Assembly: GCA_018806915.1 (NCBI GenBank)
Contig: JAGKQI010000105.1
Coordinates: forward strand, 3,224,001 to 3,288,000
DNA: 64,000 nt
Reading direction: 5' to 3'
Origin: Phytophthora colocasiae
Lineage: Eukaryota > Oomycota > Peronosporomycetes > Peronosporales > Peronosporaceae
The notes under the pieces are model-generated. The model searched no databases. It was not told the origin of the DNA and saw only the letters and a program-made list of their open reading frames with translations. A program made the position numbers and the translations under genes. The first letter of the stretch is position 1. Each line of letters begins with the position of its first letter. Shown in pieces: positions 56,601 to 64,000 of the stretch.

Positions 56601-57069
56601 CTGGAAGACTGCGTACGCTTGTCCGGTGTGCGATGACGACTACTTCAACGAGCTACGATCGACTTGCAATGGTGGAGAGCAGTTGGTGTCGTACGCTCGC
56701 AAGCTGGCGTGTTACGGAGGTTCTGAGTCGGAAAGCACTGATACCATCTCTACGTGCACGGAGAGTGCGGTTGTGCTGGACACGAAGGCACTTTACTCGG
56801 TCTACGTGGCTATTGTTGTGATCGGCTTTGTAGTGCTCCTATTGATGATGGGGATCCTCATCATTCACCGCAAGTACCGCAACGCGTACAACGACTACAT
56901 GTATTTGAAGGGCAAGTTGCCGACGGAGGAGAAGGTGCAGGAAGATGGATCAAAGGAGACGACGTTCGAGTTCACACCACGGTCTAATGCTCTTCATAGT
57001 TCCCCATTGGGTACGGCATCACCCGTTATAGCTGATGAGGTCAAGGTGGACAACGTGCAAAGCGTTTAG
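53634..57069 (+). CDS. ELAPOR1: ELAPOR-like type I membrane protein, five exons
   Basis: Exons 53634-53808, 53871-53931, 53997-56265, 56328-56478 and 56540-57069 (introns 61-65 nt) give 1061 residues, near the animal ELAPOR/KIAA1324 length. A signal peptide (MRTFVWLLVANSAASALA) leads a Cys-rich ectodomain. CERCPQGKYSLGGG, CPKNTYAPKGS, CPAGSFAEAGDSTG and CPANTYSKEGASECTPCGENTYS are GCC2/GCC3-type repeats. A mannose-6-phosphate-receptor-like segment follows (VMCSAPAQWRLINGG, TTFNFECD). One membrane span (YVAIVVIGFVVLLLMMGILI) and a tail of about 70 residues ending VQSV complete it. Animal ELAPOR proteins act in endosome-lysosome traffic and secretory granule maturation. I infer a sorting-receptor-like role here. 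The first two introns split small exons that are easy to miss. Confidence 0.9.
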
Positions 57070-57516
57070 GGAGGGTTTTGTTGATATGTGCTCTTTTCTC
57101 CTTGGCTTTCTGATAAAATGGAGAAGTTTGTTTTCCTCTTAAGATTTTACAAGGCGCAAGATTTCTGAATTAAGGAGGTTGCTGTGCAGTCGATCTTTGA
57201 TTCAAGGTTTAAAGTGAGACAGTAGTAGACCATGTTTATTAACAGTCTAAGGTGGCAATGACGCACGATTTTATCAACAAGCTTTCTTGGGACTAATTGT
57301 ACTTGAACTTGAAGTTTTCAAGAAGAATTTAGCCTAATTCCTCGGTGTTTTCTTGGATAACATCGATATTTAGCTCCGGTTCTCCAAAACCAAGCCTAAG
57401 TCCTTTAGAAGAGGGATATCCACTGCAAACGGCATACCCCTGTGTAGATTCGCGTCATTGTTCAATTGAACCCCAAGCACTCAAGTCGGTCCCCACCACT
57501 ACCCACCCGAACGATC
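57070..57516. other. Intergenic region holding the promoter of the next secreted gene
   Basis: No gene is seen in these 447 bp. The last 65 bp resemble the leader of the gene at 58767: an initiator, then a similar CAAG(C/A)ACTCAAGTCGG stretch before ATGAAGACG. Confidence 0.5.
57455..57470 (+). promoter_or_regulatory. Oomycete initiator-like element, 57517 gene
   Basis: TCATTGTTCAATTGAA lies about 47 bp before the ATG and matches the oomycete initiator. A nearly identical site lies before the paralogue (58702-58716). Confidence 0.6.
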
Positions 57517-58086
57517 ATGAAGACGTCTTTCGCTGCTATCGCCCTCGCTCTTGTCTACCTCGTGTCTTTCGTGATTGCGGATCACCAACCAAGTCACTTG
57601 GGGGTATCGGCCAACGACTCGTCCGATGCGAATGCATCTGCTGATGATTCATCCGATTTGGCCTCCGACCAAGACGACCAAGCTATGACCACGGCCTCTG
57701 ATCTGCGTGGACCTCGTCCTCTCGGAGTCGTCTCGACGAGGATCAACGCCAAGAACAACACTCTTGTTATCAAGAACAGCAACATTTTCCTGTCCAAGGA
57801 CGACCTCAAGCTTCTCGCCAAGACGATCCACAAGATGCTGTCGAACAAGAAGGAGGCTGGGGTGGCCGCCTCCATGACAACCGAGGACCTCTTTGGTCTT
57901 CTGTCGGCTATGGCTGCAAACCCGGCCGCTATGTCCAATGCTGTGGGTATCGTTTCAGCTGCGAAAAGCGGTGACACGAGTGCATTGGCTGGCCACGTGG
58001 TGGGTCTGTTGGGTGCTGCCTTGCCACCTCCCGCTGCCGAAACTCCTGCACCGGATGCTGCTGCGCCAATGTCGTCCCCTCAGTGA
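57517..58086 (+). CDS. Secreted protein, tandem pair member 1, unknown function
   Basis: ATG 57517 opens 189 codons: signal peptide MKTSFAAIALALVYLVSFVIA, then an acidic Ser/Asp region (ANDSSDANASADDSSDLASD), a shared motif LRGPRPLGVV and a core with IKNSNIFLSKDDLKLLAKTI, MLSNKKEAG and a hydrophobic helix SALAGHVVGLLGAALPPP. The tail is short and Ala/Pro-rich. The paralogue at 58767 shares the signal peptide, core and leader but has a longer Pro-rich tail. No RxLR-EER motif is present; LRG alone is not one. Role unknown: cell-wall protein or apoplastic effector are guesses. Confidence 0.85.
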   Translation: MKTSFAAIALALVYLVSFVIADHQPSHLGVSANDSSDANASADDSSDLASDQDDQAMTTASDLRGPRPLGVVSTRINAKNNTLVIKNSNIFLSKDDLKLLAKTIHKMLSNKKEAGVAASMTTEDLFGLLSAMAANPAAMSNAVGIVSAAKSGDTSALAGHVVGLLGAALPPPAAETPAPDAAAPMSSPQ

Positions 58087-58263
58087 GGTAGGTCTCCAAC
58101 ACGTCAGTTTAATGCTAACGAGCCACCGCCGATGTGGACGTCTCCCCAGGAATGCATTTCATCCGAACAAAATGTCAACGTGAATTCCATTCATAATTGG
58201 CCTTCTGCATGAATTCAATGGAACTTTTACTCGAAATGGTTTGCCACAGTTCTTTTGTTGGTT

Positions 58264-58392
58264 CTGGAGACAATAATGGCACACAATTTTAGCATTACCC
58301 TAAATTGATTGTAATTGGGCATTAATTATTGACCCTGGAGACAATAATGACACACAAATTAAACCTTATTGTAATTGGGTATTCAATATTGT
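58264..58392 (+). repeat. Imperfect tandem direct repeat, two units of about 60-70 bp
   Basis: Units begin at 58264 and 58335. Each has CTGGAGACAATAATGRCACACA followed 25-35 bp later by ATTGTAATTGGGYATT. The second unit has lost about ten bases in the middle. Confidence 0.7.
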
Positions 58393-58701
58393 CCCATATT
58401 GCAGTCAACAATACTGAGAATTATTGTTAACGCAATTTTTTTTTGTGTGCGTGGTAAGATATATGGTATTGAGTTAATGTTTCCCAGGAAAAGAACTGAC
58501 AGATGAATAGTTCTTCAGAGCATTGCAGCGGCAAAATACCCGAGGTGTTTGCAGTTGAAGTTACTTTCAGCCTGGCGTGCCAAACCAGAGATTTACCAAT
58601 AAATCGACAAGTACTTTCGTAAGTGGTGGTATTTCCTGCAGGTTTCCGAGAACTCTACATTGGAAAAACTGCACCAACTCGGCTTTTGCCTTACCATGAT
58701 G

Positions 58702-58716
58702 ACATTGTTCAATTGG
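58702..58716 (+). promoter_or_regulatory. Oomycete initiator-like element, 58767 gene
   Basis: ACATTGTTCAATTGG lies 50 bp before the ATG and matches the site upstream of the first tandem member. Confidence 0.55.
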
Positions 58717-58766
58717 ACTCCAAGAACTCAAGTCGGCTTCCTCCACTACCTACTACTCCAACGACC

Positions 58767-59450
58767 ATGAAGACGTTTTCAGCTGCCATCGCTCTCGCGT
58801 TCATCTACCTCGTGTCGGTCGTTACAGCGGACCACCAACCAAGTACCATGACGCTGTCGAACGATGATTCCTCCGATCTGAGCTTAACCCAATCCGGTCT
58901 GCGTGGCCACAGTGCTGTCGGACTCGTCACGAACACGATCACCGCCAACGACAACAAGGTTCTCGTCAAGAACAGCAACATCCTCTTGTCCAAGAGCGAC
59001 CGCGTGCAGCTCGCCAAGACCATCAAGGAGATGCTGGCGAGCAACCCCGACGCTGCCTCCATCTCGACCGAGGGTTTGGTTGGTTTTCTGACTCGCGTCG
59101 CCACGACCCCGGGAGCTCTCACCCATGCTGCTGGTATCATTTCGGCTGCTAGAAGCGGTAACACGGGTGCATTGGCTGGTCATGTCGTGGGTCTCCTGGG
59201 TGCTGCTCTTCCGCCCGCTACTCCTGCTCCTGTTGGCCCCCAGCCTGGCCCTGTTGCTCCGATTGCTCCGATTGCTCCGATTGCTCCGATTGCTCCGAGT
59301 GCTCCGATTGCTCCAGTGGTCCCGCCCATGTCAATCCCCGCTACTCCTTCCATCCCAGTCGCCCCCATTTACGCCACTGCTCCAGTGTCACCGCAGGTCG
59401 CTCCCGCTACAGCGATGACGCCACCTGAGGTCCCGACCACGTCGACCTAA
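58767..59450 (+). CDS. Secreted protein, tandem pair member 2, with Pro-rich repeat tail
   Basis: ATG 58767 opens 227 codons. The signal peptide (MKTFSAAIALAFIYLVSVVTA) and core (VKNSNILLSKSDRVQLAKTI, AGIISAARSG, GALAGHVVGLLGAALPP) match the gene at 57517. After the core a Pro-rich tail begins with APIAPIAPIAPIAPSAPIAP, coded by a 9-bp repeat, and ends PPEVPTTST. The pair shares leader sequence and initiator, so it is a recent tandem duplication in which the tail changed most. I chose this ATG because it starts the signal peptide and matches the neighbour; a longer upstream frame exists. Confidence 0.86.
   Translation: MKTFSAAIALAFIYLVSVVTADHQPSTMTLSNDDSSDLSLTQSGLRGHSAVGLVTNTITANDNKVLVKNSNILLSKSDRVQLAKTIKEMLASNPDAASISTEGLVGFLTRVATTPGALTHAAGIISAARSGNTGALAGHVVGLLGAALPPATPAPVGPQPGPVAPIAPIAPIAPIAPSAPIAPVVPPMSIPATPSIPVAPIYATAPVSPQVAPATAMTPPEVPTTST
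59256..59309 (+). repeat. 9-bp coding minisatellite (GCTCCGATT x 6)
   Basis: Six consecutive units of GCTCCGATT, one with a single change (GCTCCGAGT), encode an Ala-Pro-Ile repeat. Such runs expand and shrink easily, so tail length probably varies between strains. Confidence 0.9.
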
Positions 59451-59606
59451 TTGAAATCCGACATTGTGATCAGCGATACGGGACACGAAAGTCCTCAAGA
59501 ACACGAAATCGAAGCCGATATGCGTTTTACTCGTTCAAAAAATCAACATCTTCGAATTGAATTTGAATTTGGTTTTAGTGAGTTTTCATAGTGCAACATG
59601 CATATC

Positions 59607-61554
59607 CTAAGCGGTGGCTTCAGGAAGCTGCACCTCTACAGTCTCTGGGGTTATGGAAGTGATAGGCTCCTTCTTCTCTACTGTCTCATCTTTCACTGCC
59701 TCGTCACCTTCGGACTCTCCCGACATTCGACAAGCTCCAGCACCGGACGGGCGTCTCTGGGTAATTGAGGCTCTGTGGGTCTTGCCCGGAAGCTTCATCA
59801 TTTTACAAAAGTCGTCGAAGTTGAGTTTACCGTCTTTGTCTGCATCGGCCCTTTTGATCATTTCTTGGCACTCGACGAGGGTAAAATACTGCCCTAAAAG
59901 GGATTTGAGATCTTCTTTCGTGATGGCTCCGCGGTGGGAGCGATCCAGTACGTGGAAAGTGGAGAGAAGCAGTTCTTCGTCGGCTGCGTCTGCAGGGCTA
60001 ATGGTAGCAGCAACAAACTCGAGCAGGTTGATTCCATTCTCATTCTGTTGGTCAAGACTGCGAATTTTCAAGTTAGTAAAACAAAAAATGTGAAGACACA
60101 CACCATTCGACTTACGCTGCAAAGATCTTCTCGATGTCGAGCTGGAACCGCATGAGAGCGGAAGCCATATGTAACTCTTGTAATGAGAGCTGGCCATTAT
60201 GAGCGACATTGAGCTCGTTGTACACTGCTGAGTGTATAGCGACCTGCTGGGACGACATACAAAAGGCCATAGCCACGAGAGCTGCTCGCTTGAGCGGAGT
60301 GTAATTGCAGAACGACTTGATTCGCGGAACGAACTCGTCATACACTTCAGGAGCAATAGCTCGCTCCGTTGACTTGATCCATGGGTGTTGTAGTACTTGG
60401 GCAGCAGTGAAACGATTGGTTGGTTTGACCTGTCGACGTTAACAAAATAAGCAAAAAAGGAGAACTATGGCTTTTAAATCAACGGCCAAAACGTACGTGG
60501 AGAAGTTTCTTCAGTAGTGCTTTTGCTTCGGGTGAAGTTTCTTCCCAATCCTTACCAGCGTATGAAACTTCGCCTGCGAAGATACTTTCCACGAGATCAT
60601 CCTCGGTATCTCCATAAAACGGAGCCTTGTTGCTGAGAAGCATGTACATGATGACACCCAAGCTCCACATATCGCACGTTTCCTTATAGTTGCCCTCTAG
60701 TACCTCCGGCTGTAAGAAAAAGTTCGAGTTAGTGACTCTTGTAGAACTTTTTGTTGGTAGACTTCACTAACTGCCATGTAAACGACCGAGCCCAGAACTT
60801 TGCGCATACTAGCCCCCATTTTGAACAACGTGCTCGCACCAAAGCTATGAACAGATAATTATCACGTGAATAGTAATGAAGAATACACAGTAAAACACAA
60901 CATCGTACTCGCAAAGTTTGATATGACCACCATTGTCCAGCGTCTCAATGAGAATGTTCTCAAGTTTCAGGTCGCGGTGCTGCGGATTTATCAAGTTAGA
61001 ATGATATCATACCAATATCATGTAATATCCCAAACGCACACAAATACTGCGCGAGTGCAAGTACTGAACAACTGATGCCAAGTTCCGAATAATTTCCTTG
61101 ACTTCATCCTCAGGGAATTTCTTGTTACGTGACTTCACGCGGTCCAGTAGCTGCAGAATGATGTAAAAGATAAACTCCGGTGCCAAACATTAGGATCTAC
61201 GACAGTACGTACCGTTCCGCCAGGGCTGAGCTCCATGATGATGTAGAAGTGGTGTTCGTCCTGGAAAGTTTCGATCATTTGTACAATGTTGGGGTGGTGT
61301 AGGACACGAAGGAGGTCGATCTCCTTCTCGAACTCGTGGCGTTTGCTACCAGACTGGAAGCGAACGGTCTTCATAGCGTAATGTTTGTGGGTCTTTAAAT
61401 GCTCCACCTTTTCCACTACCCCAAAAGCCCCTCGACCTAATTCTCCCAAGCTACGGTACACATCGGTCACTGGGGATTTATGATGCATACAAAGTTTGGT
61501 TTGGAACATATTCGGACGGATCGTGTCGGTCGATTGACTGTGGGTGCAACCCAT
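59607..61554 (-). CDS. Calcium-dependent protein kinase (CDPK), seven exons
   Basis: Exons 61554-61213, 61150-61040, 60979-60909, 60844-60772, 60709-60497, 60429-60116 and 60057-59607 (introns 58-67 nt) give 524 residues. MGCTHSQS at the start suggests myristoylation and palmitoylation. Kinase motifs: ELGRGAFGVVEKV, the ATP lysine in HYAMKTVRF, CHRDLKLENIL, CDFGAS, MAPEVLEG and DMWSLGVIMYMLL. A junction region (KSFCNYTPLKRAALVAMAF) links to EF-hands. Only the fourth loop, DADKDGKLNFDD, is canonical; the loops NVAHNGQLSLQE and DRSHRGAITKED deviate and the DQQNENGINLLE loop has an extra residue. CDPKs sense calcium directly. In oomycetes such kinases act in zoospore behaviour and encystment, but this one's role is not shown. 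The tail after the last EF-hand is acidic and disordered. Confidence 0.92.
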
Positions 61555-61591
61555 ATTGTCCTTGATACTTGGGTCTTGTGTCTGCTTCTGG

Positions 61592-61606
61592 TGAAATCGA
61601 CAATGA
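61592..61606 (-). promoter_or_regulatory. Possible initiator of the CDPK gene
   Basis: TCATTGTCGATTTCA on the minus strand, 38-52 bp before the ATG, resembles the oomycete initiator but lacks the CAATT half. Confidence 0.35.
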
Positions 61607-61771
61607 CTATGGTAGACTAACTACCCCAAGAATAGGTTATTAGCGACCAGGACGTTTAATTCTGCTGTATGAATAGCTGGTAAGATTCCTCCAGACTTGA
61701 TTGAATTAAGGAATTCAACGGAAACCCCTCAACATATCACACAAGGACGCAATGCACGAACGAGGTACATA

Positions 61772-63439
61772 TCACAAAGTTATGATTTTCGTGAGTAATT
61801 TAGAGACCTGGTGCTGTTGTGCATTCTCGATAAGTTGGAGTGATTTTGGCAACGGAACGTTACCTGGTGGCTTGGGTAAGTTGTCGGTAGTTTTAATAGT
61901 AGGTAGAGCCACTGCGTTGGTAGAACTTGGGGAGAAAGGAGTACACTGCTCCCAAGTGCGAAAGTTTGCTCGAACTTCTTCAATTTGCGTCACGATCTCA
62001 ATAAACGCCGCTTTCTGGATCTCCTCCTTCTCTTGCAAAGTGTAGTATCGGAAAAACGAAAGAAGCAGGTCCTCGTGTTGATAGCAGAATAGTGGGCCAT
62101 ATAAAGCGCTCAAAGCACTGCAGAAACCTCCTTTGAAATCCATGACATGCTTCCGTATGCGGTGATTTGGTTCATATACTTGTAGCCCCCATTTCTGGAA
62201 GGTTTCTTCGACAGCAACGAGACCGGAGGCTGGACACACGACTTGATTATACTTCTTAACAGTAGCTTGTCCTGGTTGAAGTGGGAACAGCCTCCATTGA
62301 TTTCGTAGACGAAGACACACGCGGTGGAAGAATCGACAAGCCAAACGCAAACGCAACGCGTCATTATAGGTCAGATAACACACGATTTCGGCTGAACAAT
62401 GGGTCGGGATAGCCTCAAACCGCCCAGCTCGTACTCGTTTCGGTGGTGGAAAAGCTACGAGAAGGTTCGAACCATCCACTATCGGTGTAGTCATTGTCAC
62501 GAGCATATTAGAGCAAATTGTCACTGCGGTTGGCACATTCGTTTGGAAGATACCAGGGGCATCGACAATGTGAAGACACGCTCCTACGTCCGAGAAGATG
62601 AGCACTTGATGTCGTCCAACGTCACAAACGATAATCTCTCCGTGAATTCCTATGGAGATAGCGCAGGGAGAGGAAAACACAGAATAAATAACTGGTTGAA
62701 GATCTGTAAAGTCCATTTCCTCCGTGGTCTCCGATGATAACAGGTTCGGTATAGACCCACGCCGACAACCCCATTCCAGTATTGGCTTTCCTCTTTCAGA
62801 AATTCTCTGAATTCGTTTATTCCCTTCATCACAAACGAAAAAATCGCCTTTACCATTGATCACTAGTCCGCAAGGGTTAATAAATTGTCCGCGTTTCCAG
62901 CCGTACCGGCCAATGACTTGAACAATCACTCCAGTCACAGTGATCACTTGAATCCGATGATTCCCACCATCCACAATGGCAAGATATCCTCTTGACGTGA
63001 ATTTCAAGTCGCTGATGCCTTTAAATTCACTCTTAGCAGCTCCAGGACGTCCAAAACAATGCTCCAAGTCTCCACTTCCCGAGAAAACTTGAATTCGGTT
63101 CAGTTTCCCATCCGCTACGGCGATTTCCCCTCGTAGATTCACAGCTACAGCTACCGGCTGAGAGAACTGACAAGGCCCTGAGCGACTACCGATCGTAGAA
63201 ACTGCTTCCTTTCTGTTCAAAACCTGCATGATCTCCCCTGAGCCATCGGAAATGAAGCTTGCACTGTAAGAAGAGACGCAGCATTTCACTGTGTCGCACG
63301 CTATCAAGCACCTGGTTAAAGGGTTCCAACAAATGCCTCGAGATGGAGGTAAATTGCAGTCCAAACTCTCCACTACAGCATTGTGTTCGTCCAGTACGTT
63401 ATACTCTCGTCCGCAAATCGGGGTGACCTTCAACTCCAT
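61772..63439 (-). CDS. NHL-repeat protein with an F-box-like segment
   Basis: One exon gives 555 residues. Residues 75-300 hold about five NHL-type repeats (FSQPVAVAVNLRGEIAVADG, NRIQVFSGSGDLEHCFGR, GYLAIVDGGNHRIQVI, GDFFVCDEGNKRIQRI, GEIIVCDVGRHQVLIF), expected to form a beta-propeller. After residue 345 comes EAIPTHCSAEIVCYLTYNDA, then LRLACRFFHRVCLRLRNQWR, with the pattern of an F-box (proline start, then LRLAC..FHR). The C-terminal 180 residues are helical with no recognised domain. This could be an SCF-ubiquitin-ligase substrate receptor with the propeller binding the substrate, though an F-box is usually N-terminal and the segment is only F-box-like. The order propeller then F-box is unusual. 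Confidence 0.8.
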   Translation of the reverse strand: MELKVTPICGREYNVLDEHNAVVESLDCNLPPSRGICWNPLTRCLIACDTVKCCVSSYSASFISDGSGEIMQVLNRKEAVSTIGSRSGPCQFSQPVAVAVNLRGEIAVADGKLNRIQVFSGSGDLEHCFGRPGAAKSEFKGISDLKFTSRGYLAIVDGGNHRIQVITVTGVIVQVIGRYGWKRGQFINPCGLVINGKGDFFVCDEGNKRIQRISERGKPILEWGCRRGSIPNLLSSETTEEMDFTDLQPVIYSVFSSPCAISIGIHGEIIVCDVGRHQVLIFSDVGACLHIVDAPGIFQTNVPTAVTICSNMLVTMTTPIVDGSNLLVAFPPPKRVRAGRFEAIPTHCSAEIVCYLTYNDALRLRLACRFFHRVCLRLRNQWRLFPLQPGQATVKKYNQVVCPASGLVAVEETFQKWGLQVYEPNHRIRKHVMDFKGGFCSALSALYGPLFCYQHEDLLLSFFRYYTLQEKEEIQKAAFIEIVTQIEEVRANFRTWEQCTPFSPSSTNAVALPTIKTTDNLPKPPGNVPLPKSLQLIENAQQHQVSKLLTKIITL

Positions 63440-63467
63440 GTTCGAAACCCCTACTCGTTAGTGTTAT

Positions 63468-64000
63468 TTATGCTTGTTCTCGACCATCAGAATGGAGTTG
63501 AACGCTATCGTATTTTACCGTATTTTTCTCCACACTTGTATGTTGTCTGGAGAGGAATCCGAGATATAATGAGAGAACGAGTAGGCATATCCCACACAGT
63601 GTCATACTCACAAGGAAGAGTAAAGCCCAAGACACCAGTACACTCGGTAAAAACGGCATCACCATACGAGCTACCGACGCAGAAGCACCGAAAATCCCCA
63701 TTAACAACCCTTGAGGACGTGAACCCAGCACCTTAGAGAAGGCAGATACAACCACAGCTGAAGTAAGTGGACAACCCACACTCCAAACGAAGACTTCAGC
63801 AACCACAAAAGTGTTAAATTGTGACTGAGTATGGGCTTCGTCGATATCATCGCTTCGTTCATTGTTCACGTGCATATGTGCGCACAGATAGAGGAGGATT
63901 GCATTGCCTACGAGTAACGTGGAGAAGCCAAAGAGCAGGAAACTCACGTCGGAGACCTTCTTTCGGAGACTTTGTACGGATCCGTAGGAAATCAAACCGA
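63468..64000 (-). CDS. MFS transporter, C-terminal part, cut by window edge
   Basis: The frame is open from the window edge to the stop at 63468, about 176 residues. Three or four membrane spans are visible (FLLFGFSTLLVGNAILLYL; FVVAEVFVWSVGCPLTSAVV; WALLFLVSMTLCGICLLVLS). The stretch VLGSRPQGLLMGIFGASASV, then ARMVMPF, resembles the RPQG...GSxARIxGP loop of SPX-MFS/MFSD8-like transporters. The substrate cannot be told from this half. The N-terminal part lies beyond the window. Confidence 0.8.
   Translation of the reverse strand, partial: GLISYGSVQSLRKKVSDVSFLLFGFSTLLVGNAILLYLCAHMHVNNERSDDIDEAHTQSQFNTFVVAEVFVWSVGCPLTSAVVVSAFSKVLGSRPQGLLMGIFGASASVARMVMPFLPSVLVSWALLFLVSMTLCGICLLVLSLYLGFLSRQHTSVEKNTVKYDSVQLHSDGREQA

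Larger units (their letters stand above)
58087..58766. other. Spacer between the tandem secreted genes with an imperfect direct repeat
   Basis: This 680-bp stretch is AT-rich, with no gene. It contains two copies of a roughly 60-bp sequence (58264-58332 and 58335-58392) that share CTGGAGACAATAATG and ATTGTAATTGGG. The last 65 bp resemble the leader upstream of the first gene, as expected from duplication. Confidence 0.5.

Noticed and set aside
57517..57740. RxLR effector motif in the tandem secreted proteins
   Set aside because: Only LRG is present after the acidic region, with no Arg-x-Leu-Arg and no EER; it is not called an RxLR effector.
59256..59309. CRISPR-like or regulatory short repeat
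   Set aside because: The 9-bp units are adjacent without spacers and encode Ala-Pro-Ile in frame: a coding minisatellite.

Overview
This 64 kb window reads as nuclear DNA from an oomycete, most likely Phytophthora or a close relative. The reasons are: a Crinkler-type effector N-terminus at the left edge (LYLAK variant of the LFLAK motif); compact genes on both strands; short GT-AG introns (mostly 58-81 nt, often with a CTAAC-like branch point); oomycete-style initiator elements (TCATT..CAATT) upstream of small secreted-protein genes; and several genes resembling nothing I can name outside this group. A complete cytoplasmic (IFT) dynein-2 heavy chain suggests a lineage that still makes flagellate zoospores. 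The species cannot be named from the sequence.

Layout. 1-23 kb is a dynamic block. A partial Crinkler gene (1-285, -) stands head-to-head with the first of five copies of a multi-spanning membrane protein family (476-2234, 9061-10810, 13365-15095 on -, 18994-20725, 20926-22748). Only the minus-strand copy has an unbroken frame; the other four carry frameshifts or small deletions. Ordinary conserved genes lie between the copies: a Lys-rich nuclear-type protein (2246-4650, -), nicotinate phosphoribosyltransferase (5615-7410), TMEM18 (7454-7958, -), TRAPPC3/Bet3 (8050-8889) and a FAN/NSMAF-like BEACH-WD40 protein (15280-18807, -). A Tc1/mariner-type DNA transposon with perfect 38-bp inverted repeats and an open transposase sits at 11499-13157.

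23-50 kb is a conserved housekeeping block: LYRM4/ISD11 (22941-23321), a SAPS-type protein phosphatase 6 regulator (23907-26366), the DDX42 spliceosomal helicase (26576-29307, -), LSm6 (29402-29715), a secreted DNase II (29831-31653, -), a Gln/Pro-rich protein with an unidentified central domain (31976-33688, -), a poorly understood gene-free stretch (34.8-36.2 kb), a small MGCC-type acylated protein (36191-36664, -) and the 4396-residue dynein-2 heavy chain in one exon (36865-50055, -).

50-64 kb starts with a beta-grasp/doublecortin-like protein divergent from dynein-2 (50215-51780). Two groups of small secreted proteins follow: a head-to-head Gly/Tyr/His-rich pair (52009-52236 and 52481-52696) and a tandem pair with conserved cores and different tails (57517-58086 and 58767-59450). 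Between the two pairs is an ELAPOR-like type I membrane protein (53634-57069). The window ends with a calcium-dependent protein kinase (59607-61554, -), an NHL-repeat/F-box-like protein (61772-63439, -) and the C-terminal part of an MFS transporter (63468-64000, -).

Exon structures were worked out by hand from splice signals, frame continuity and remembered protein families; no alignment or search was run. Where I give exon limits, the exon lengths sum to whole codons. No tRNA, rRNA or CRISPR was found. No single multi-gene system is evident. The most noteworthy items are the decaying membrane-protein family, the intact intron-bearing transposon, a GC-AG intron that completes the DNase II active site, and the secreted-protein pairs that share an initiator-like motif.
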